From NCBI GenBank assembly GCA_021823875.1, contig JAKAMD010000017.1, positions 1 through 20,688 of the forward strand: a stretch of 20,688 nucleotides of DNA. The letters are read 5' to 3'. The first letter of the stretch is position 1. Each line of letters starts with the position of its first letter. This DNA comes from Pseudomonadota bacterium (GTDB taxonomy: Bacteria > Pseudomonadota > Alphaproteobacteria > Rhizobiales > Xanthobacteraceae). Shown piece after piece: positions 17,241 through 20,688 of the stretch. Under the pieces are notes generated by a model. It did not search any database and was not told where the DNA came from. It was given only the letters and a program-made list of their open reading frames with translations. The position numbers and the translations under genes are program-made.

Positions 17241-17905
17241 GCGCCTTTGTGAGCCTGCTTAAGCGCGACATGCGGCTGGCCATCCGGGTCGGCGGCGGCG
17301 CGCTGATGGGCGCCTTTTTCTTCCTGATCGTGGTGGTGATGATGCCTTTCGCGGTGGGGCCCGATCTCGGGCTGCTGTCGCGCCTCGGCCCCGCCATTCT
17401 GTGGATCGGCGCCCTGCTGGCGAGCCTTTTGGCGCTCGACCGGCTGTTCGCCACCGACCATGAGGACGGCTCGCTCGATCTCCTGATGATGGGCGACATG
17501 CCCCTGGAACTCGTGGTGGCGGCCAAGGCAGTCGCCCATTGGTTGACCACCGGCCTGCCGCTGGTGCTGATCACGCCGCTCCTGGCGCTCATGCTCAATG
17601 TTGAGCCGAAGGCCCTGGGCCCCCTGATGCTGACCCTGGTGGTCGGCACCCCGGCGCTCACCTTCATCGGGCTGGTGGGGGCGGCGCTGTCGGTGGCGCT
17701 GCGCCGCGGCGGACTGTTACTGGCAGTTTTGGTGCTGCCTTTGACGGTTCCAGTGCTGATCTTCGGGGTGGCGGCGGCCAATACCGCAATCATTGGCCCC
17801 ACCCCGTTCGGCCCACCTTTCACCATTCTTTGCGGGCTATCTCTGATGAGCCTTGTGATCGGCCCGGTCGCCGCCGCGGCAGCCCTGCGGCACGGCCTGG
17901 AATGA
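17237..17905 (+). CDS. ccmB: Heme exporter permease CcmB (CycW)
   Basis: This is a 222-aa integral membrane subunit of CcmABCD with six predicted membrane segments. Family features are the N-terminal LLKRDMRLAIR, the loop RLFATDHEDGSLDLLMMGDMPLELVVAAKAVAHWL with the conserved DxEDGxL stretch, and the final helix region VIGPVAAAAALRHGLE. The start codon overlaps the ccmA stop (ATGA). ccmC begins 66 bases after the stop, the only real gap in this operon; no hairpin or promoter is evident there. Confidence 0.95.
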   Translation: MSAFVSLLKRDMRLAIRVGGGALMGAFFFLIVVVMMPFAVGPDLGLLSRLGPAILWIGALLASLLALDRLFATDHEDGSLDLLMMGDMPLELVVAAKAVAHWLTTGLPLVLITPLLALMLNVEPKALGPLMLTLVVGTPALTFIGLVGAALSVALRRGGLLLAVLVLPLTVPVLIFGVAAANTAIIGPTPFGPPFTILCGLSLMSLVIGPVAAAAALRHGLE

Positions 17906-17971
17906 TCGACATAGCCGCCATTCGACTCGTTCCGGTTGCCCGTCGCCACCCGCCCGACTAAAAGTTCGCCA

Positions 17972-18712
17972 ATGGCCATTATCGATCTCGCCAATCCCAC
18001 CCGTTTCATCGCCCTGGTCAACCGCGTGTTGCCGTGGCTGATCGCGGTGACCGTCTTGCTGTTCGCGATCGGGCTCGCCCGCACCATGCAGGCACCTGAC
18101 GACTACCAGCAGGGCGCCACCGTGAAGATCATGTACCTGCATGTGCCGGCGGCATGGCTCGGCATGATGGCGTGGGGGATCATGAGCGTGGCCGCGCTCG
18201 GCACACTGGTCTGGCGGCATCCGCTCGCCGACGTCGCCGGCAAGGCGGCGGCGCCGATCGGCGCGGCCTTCACTTTCATCTGCCTCGTCACCGGCTCGCT
18301 CTGGGGTCGTCCGACCTGGGGCACCTACTGGGTCTGGGACGCGCGGCTGACCTCGATGCTGGTGCTGCTGCTGCTCTATCTCGGCGTCATGGCGCTGTAC
18401 TGGACCGCGGACGACCCGAACCGCGGCTCGCGCGCGGCAGCGATCCTCTCGCTGGTCGGTGCGGTCAATCTGCCAATCATCAAGTTCTCGGTCGACTGGT
18501 GGAACACGTTGCACCAGGGTTCCTCGGTCTTCCGCATGGGCGGCTCGACCATCTCGCCGTCCATCCTGATCCCGCTCCTGATCATGGCGATCGCCTTCAC
18601 CCTTCTGTTCGTGACGCTGCATCTCGCCGCCATGCGCAACGAGATCCTGCGCCGCCGCGTGCGCACCATGCGCCTGATGCAGGCGCAGGAACTGGCGGAG
18701 GCACACTCATGA
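17972..18712 (+). CDS. ccmC: Heme-handling protein CcmC (CycZ)
   Basis: This is a 246-aa inner-membrane protein of the heme-handling family. It presents heme at the periplasmic face to CcmE. It has six membrane segments. The tryptophan-rich WWD motif is WGRPTWGTYWVWDARLTSML (residues 111-130). The two flanking heme-ligand histidines are H57 (YLHVPAAW) and H181 (WWNTLHQG). The start at 17972 is the first ATG in frame; an upstream TTG at 17936 is less likely. The stop overlaps the ccmD start through ATGA at 18709-18712. All diagnostic residues are present, so the protein should be functional. Confidence 0.96.
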   Translation: MAIIDLANPTRFIALVNRVLPWLIAVTVLLFAIGLARTMQAPDDYQQGATVKIMYLHVPAAWLGMMAWGIMSVAALGTLVWRHPLADVAGKAAAPIGAAFTFICLVTGSLWGRPTWGTYWVWDARLTSMLVLLLLYLGVMALYWTADDPNRGSRAAAILSLVGAVNLPIIKFSVDWWNTLHQGSSVFRMGGSTISPSILIPLLIMAIAFTLLFVTLHLAAMRNEILRRRVRTMRLMQAQELAEAHS

Positions 18713-18894
18713 CCATGACCTTCGCGCAGGAGGCTGGATTCATCGTAGCCTCTTATGCCATCACCGTGTTTGTCATCGCCGCACTGATCGCCTGGATCGT
18801 GCTCGACTATTCGGCGCAGCGGCGCATCCTCGGCGATCTCGAGGAACGCGGCGTCACACGCCGCTCGAAACGCACCGCCAAGGAGGCCCCATGA
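18709..18894 (+). CDS. ccmD: Heme exporter protein CcmD (CycX)
   Basis: This is a 61-aa single-span membrane protein that is needed for release of holo-CcmE from CcmABC. The pattern fits CcmD: FIVASYAITVFVIAALIAWI as the membrane segment (residues 11-30), then VLDYSAQRRILGDLEERGVTRRS with the conserved tyrosine/aspartate and the charged LExRGxxRRS tail. It overlaps ccmC by ATGA at its start and ccmG by ATGA (18891-18894) at its stop. A second ATG two codons in (18715) is an alternative start. It is easily missed because of its size. Confidence 0.93.
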   Translation: MTMTFAQEAGFIVASYAITVFVIAALIAWIVLDYSAQRRILGDLEERGVTRRSKRTAKEAP

Positions 18895-19487
18895 GCACCA
18901 CCGCCTCCGAGGAAAAAACCGCCCGCCCCAAGCGCCGCCTCTTCTTCGTGCTGCTGCCGCTGATCGGATTCATCGGCGTGGCGGCGCTGTTCCTGGTCGG
19001 CCTCAACAGCGGCGATCCTTCGCAGCTTCCTTCGGTGCTGATCGGCAAGCCGATGCCGAAGACCGTGCTGCCGCCGGTCGAGGGATTGAACCGCGATGGC
19101 AAGCCAGTGCCGGGTCTCACCGAGCAGACCTTCAAAGGCGGCGTAACCCTGGTCAATGTCTGGGCCTCGTGGTGCATTCCGTGCCGCGACGAGGTGCCGT
19201 TCCTGGAAGTGCTGGGCAAGGACAAGCGCTTCAAGCTGGTCGGCATCAACTACAAGGACGCGCCCGCCGATGCGCGGCGTTTCCTCAACCGATACGGCGA
19301 TCCCTACGCCGCCAGCGGCGCCGACCGCGCCGGCACCGCCTCGATCAACTGGGGCGTCTACGGCGTGCCGGAAACCTACGTGATCAACCGCAAGGGCATC
19401 ATCACCTACAAGGTGGTGGGGCCGATCTCCGACGCCAATCTGATGAGCACGGTGATGCCGGAGATCGAAAAGGCGATGAAGGATTAG
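18891..19487 (+). CDS. ccmG: Thiol:disulfide interchange protein CcmG/DsbE (CycY)
   Basis: This is a 198-aa membrane-anchored periplasmic thioredoxin that keeps apocytochrome c cysteines reduced for heme attachment. An N-terminal anchor spans about residues 17-38 after a basic KRR segment. The active site is WASWCIPCRDE with C95 and C98, the cis-proline is P160 in YGVPETYVI, and GVTLVNVWASW precedes the motif as in all DsbE proteins. It is the last gene of the visible ccmABCDG unit. The other system I genes (ccmE, ccmF, ccmH, ccmI) are absent here and must be elsewhere, as in related genomes. The ATGA overlap with ccmD suggests coupled translation. Confidence 0.95.
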   Translation: MSTTASEEKTARPKRRLFFVLLPLIGFIGVAALFLVGLNSGDPSQLPSVLIGKPMPKTVLPPVEGLNRDGKPVPGLTEQTFKGGVTLVNVWASWCIPCRDEVPFLEVLGKDKRFKLVGINYKDAPADARRFLNRYGDPYAASGADRAGTASINWGVYGVPETYVINRKGIITYKVVGPISDANLMSTVMPEIEKAMKD

Positions 19488-19585
19488 CAGCCTTTCGGGC
19501 GGCCGCGACCAGCGTCTCAGTTTTTGTTTTATCGCGTTTCCGGACGGCGAACCGGTTCCCACTTCGCCTGGAAACGCTCTCAGCG
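19488..19585. repeat. Palindromic element between ccmG and yciB
   Basis: GCGTTTCC (19534-19541) is the reverse complement of GGAAACGC (19570-19577), and the perfect palindrome GAACCGGTTC sits between (19549-19558). The ACCGGTTCCCACTT core is familiar from dispersed palindromic repeats in Rhizobiales. It differs from copies A to E. Two T-runs (19520-19530) precede it on the plus strand. It lies between two convergent genes and may help termination. Confidence 0.55.
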
Positions 19586-20152
19586 CTATTCGCGTTCGGG
19601 ACTGCGCGCGTATTTCGTCAGCAGCGGATATTGCAGCGCGCCGAACAGGAAGGTGAGCGGCACCACGCCGAACAGCTTGAAGCTCACCCAGAAGTCGGTC
19701 GAGAAATTGCGCCAGACGATCTCGTTGAGCACCGCAAGCGCGAAGAAGAAATAGATCCAGCGCCAAGTGAGCTTGCGCCAGCCTTCGTCGGTCAAGTCGA
19801 AAACCGAATCGAACAGCACGTTGAGGAACGATTTTCCGAAGATGAGGCCGCCGAGCAGCGTGCCGCCGAACAAGACGTAGATGATGGTCGGCTTGAGCTT
19901 GATGAACTCGTCATTGTGCAGGATCAGCGTCAGGCCGCCGAAAATCAAAACGATGATCGCCGTGACCAGCGGCATGATCTCGATGCGCCGCGTCTTCACG
20001 TAAGCGACCACCAGCGCGATCAGCACCGCCGCCATGAACACCCCGGTGGCGATGAAGATGCCGAACTTGGCATTGGCGGCGAAGAACAGCACCAGCGGCC
20101 CGATATCGAGCACCAGTTTGAGGGCGGGATTGAGTTTTTGTTTTTCGGCCAT
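19586..20152 (-). CDS. yciB: Septation protein A family (YciB / inner membrane-spanning protein)
   Basis: This is a 188-aa protein with about five to six membrane helices. Typical features are LKLVLDIGPLVLFFAANAKFGIFIATGVFMAA at the N-terminus, FGGLTLILHNDEFIKLKPTIIY in the middle, and GWRKLTWRWIYFFFALAVLNEIVWRNFSTDFWVSFKLFGVVPLTFLF near the end, all hallmark YciB/IspZ blocks. YciB is linked to cell envelope and septation in enterics and Shigella; the mechanism is unclear. The start at 20152 follows GAAGGA. It lies directly downstream of ftsY on the same strand with 110 bases between them, occupied mostly by repeat copy E. ftsY followed by yciB is a common alphaproteobacterial order. Confidence 0.95.
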   Translation of the reverse strand: MAEKQKLNPALKLVLDIGPLVLFFAANAKFGIFIATGVFMAAVLIALVVAYVKTRRIEIMPLVTAIIVLIFGGLTLILHNDEFIKLKPTIIYVLFGGTLLGGLIFGKSFLNVLFDSVFDLTDEGWRKLTWRWIYFFFALAVLNEIVWRNFSTDFWVSFKLFGVVPLTFLFGALQYPLLTKYARSPERE

Positions 20153-20166
20153 GGCCTTCCTTCTTC

Positions 20167-20253
20167 GTCATGGCCGGGCTTGTCCCGGCCATCCACGTTT
20201 GTTTGGTTGCACCGTCCTAAGGCGTGGATGCCCGGCACAAGGCCGGGCATGAC
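20167..20253. repeat. Palindromic dispersed repeat, copy E (87 bases, inverted copy of D)
   Basis: Its reverse complement matches copy D exactly over the first 31 and last 34 bases; only the middle differs. Both are 87 bases with the same two 9-bp hairpins. It lies between ftsY (stop at 20263) and yciB (start at 20152), both minus strand, so it is inside a probable transcription unit. Confidence 0.9.
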
Positions 20254-20262
20254 GGTTGTGCT

Positions 20263-20688
20263 TTACTCCAACCCCACTACCGCCCGCGCATAATCGCGCG
20301 CGGTGAAGTCGCTGAGGTCGTCGACGCCCTCGCCGACCCCGATGAAATGCACCGGCAGGCCGAACCTACCGGCAATCGCCACCAGAATGCCGCCGCGCGC
20401 GGTGCCGTCGAGCTTGGTCATCACCAAACCAGTGACGCCGGCGGTCTTGCCGAAAATCTCCACCTGGCTAAGCGCGTTCTGGCCGACTGTGGCGTCGAGC
20501 ACCAGCAGCACCGCATGCGGCGCCGCCGGCTCGACCTTGCGCGTGACGCGCACGATCTTTTCCAGTTCGCCCATCAATTCGGTGCGGTTCTGCAGGCGGC
20601 CGGCGGTATCGACCAGCACCACATCCACGCCCTGTGCCTTGGCGACGGTGATGGCATCGAAGGCAAGTCCGGCCGCATCGGCGCCCGG
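20263..20688 (-). CDS. ftsY: Signal recognition particle receptor FtsY, C-terminal part
   Basis: This is the last 141 codons of the SRP receptor GTPase; the N-terminal part lies beyond the right edge. The visible NG-domain motifs are GADAAGLAFDAITVAKAQG and VVLVDTAGRLQN (the G3 DTAGR), TKLDGTARGG (G4 TKLD), and PVHFIGVGEGVDDLSDF (G5 and the closing helix). FtsY docks ribosome-SRP complexes at the membrane through a paired GTPase with Ffh. FtsY is distinguished from Ffh by the DTAGRLQN...LMGELEKI sequence and by ending shortly after the G domain, with no M domain. yciB follows on the same strand after repeat E. Confidence 0.96.
   Translation of the reverse strand, partial: PGADAAGLAFDAITVAKAQGVDVVLVDTAGRLQNRTELMGELEKIVRVTRKVEPAAPHAVLLVLDATVGQNALSQVEIFGKTAGVTGLVMTKLDGTARGGILVAIAGRFGLPVHFIGVGEGVDDLSDFTARDYARAVVGLE

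Noticed and set aside
19169..20293. Plus-strand frame running from ccmG through yciB and repeat E
   Set aside because: It overlaps two well-supported genes in other frames and a non-coding repeat.

Overview
The window is a GC-rich stretch of chromosome from an alphaproteobacterium, most likely order Hyphomicrobiales (Rhizobiales), near Bradyrhizobium, Rhodopseudomonas or Pseudolabrys. Three things point there: the gene order zapE, DUF1003, mdh, sucC; aconitase lying head to head with a ccmABCDG cytochrome c maturation operon; and dispersed GTCAT...ATGAC palindromic repeats of the kind common in those genomes. This placement rests on recognising families and neighbourhoods, not on a database search. 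There are no tRNA or rRNA genes, CRISPR arrays, insertion sequences or phage genes.

Region 1 (1-4536, minus strand) is a central-carbon block. It reads zapE (AFG1-type ATPase), a DUF1003 membrane protein, malate dehydrogenase (mdh) and the beta subunit of succinyl-CoA synthetase (sucC, which runs off the left edge). An AT-rich patch with short palindromes precedes mdh, and two strong hairpins separate mdh from sucC. Region 2 (4876-6785) holds a GNAT acetyltransferase (+) facing thpR (-), followed by the secreted GDSL esterase tesA (-). Region 3 (6784-10169, +) is a YbbA/YbbP-type ABC exporter divergent from tesA. The tesA and ATPase start codons overlap.

Region 4 (about 10200-11242, +) is a Bax-inhibitor-1 (YbhL/YccA) membrane protein. 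Its structured leader fits the published alphaproteobacterial ybhL leader RNA, and it ends in a clear intrinsic terminator. Region 5 (11245-13562) has a phosphinothricin/methionine-sulfoximine type acetyltransferase (+), a DUF2794 protein (-), a 468-base gap and a secreted DUF1223 protein (-). The gap contains an unassigned plus-strand terminator that may end a small RNA. Region 6 (13675-19487) is acnA (-) divergent from ccmA-ccmB-ccmC-ccmD-ccmG (+), with three ATGA overlaps. Region 7 (19586-20688, minus) is the septation protein yciB followed by the 3' part of ftsY.

Most of the coding content is conserved housekeeping: TCA cycle, cytochrome c assembly, envelope and SRP targeting. I found no new multi-gene system. 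The most interesting signals are non-coding: a family of five palindromic elements that share one folding plan but differ in sequence, the probable ybhL leader, and the orphan terminator with hairpins upstream.
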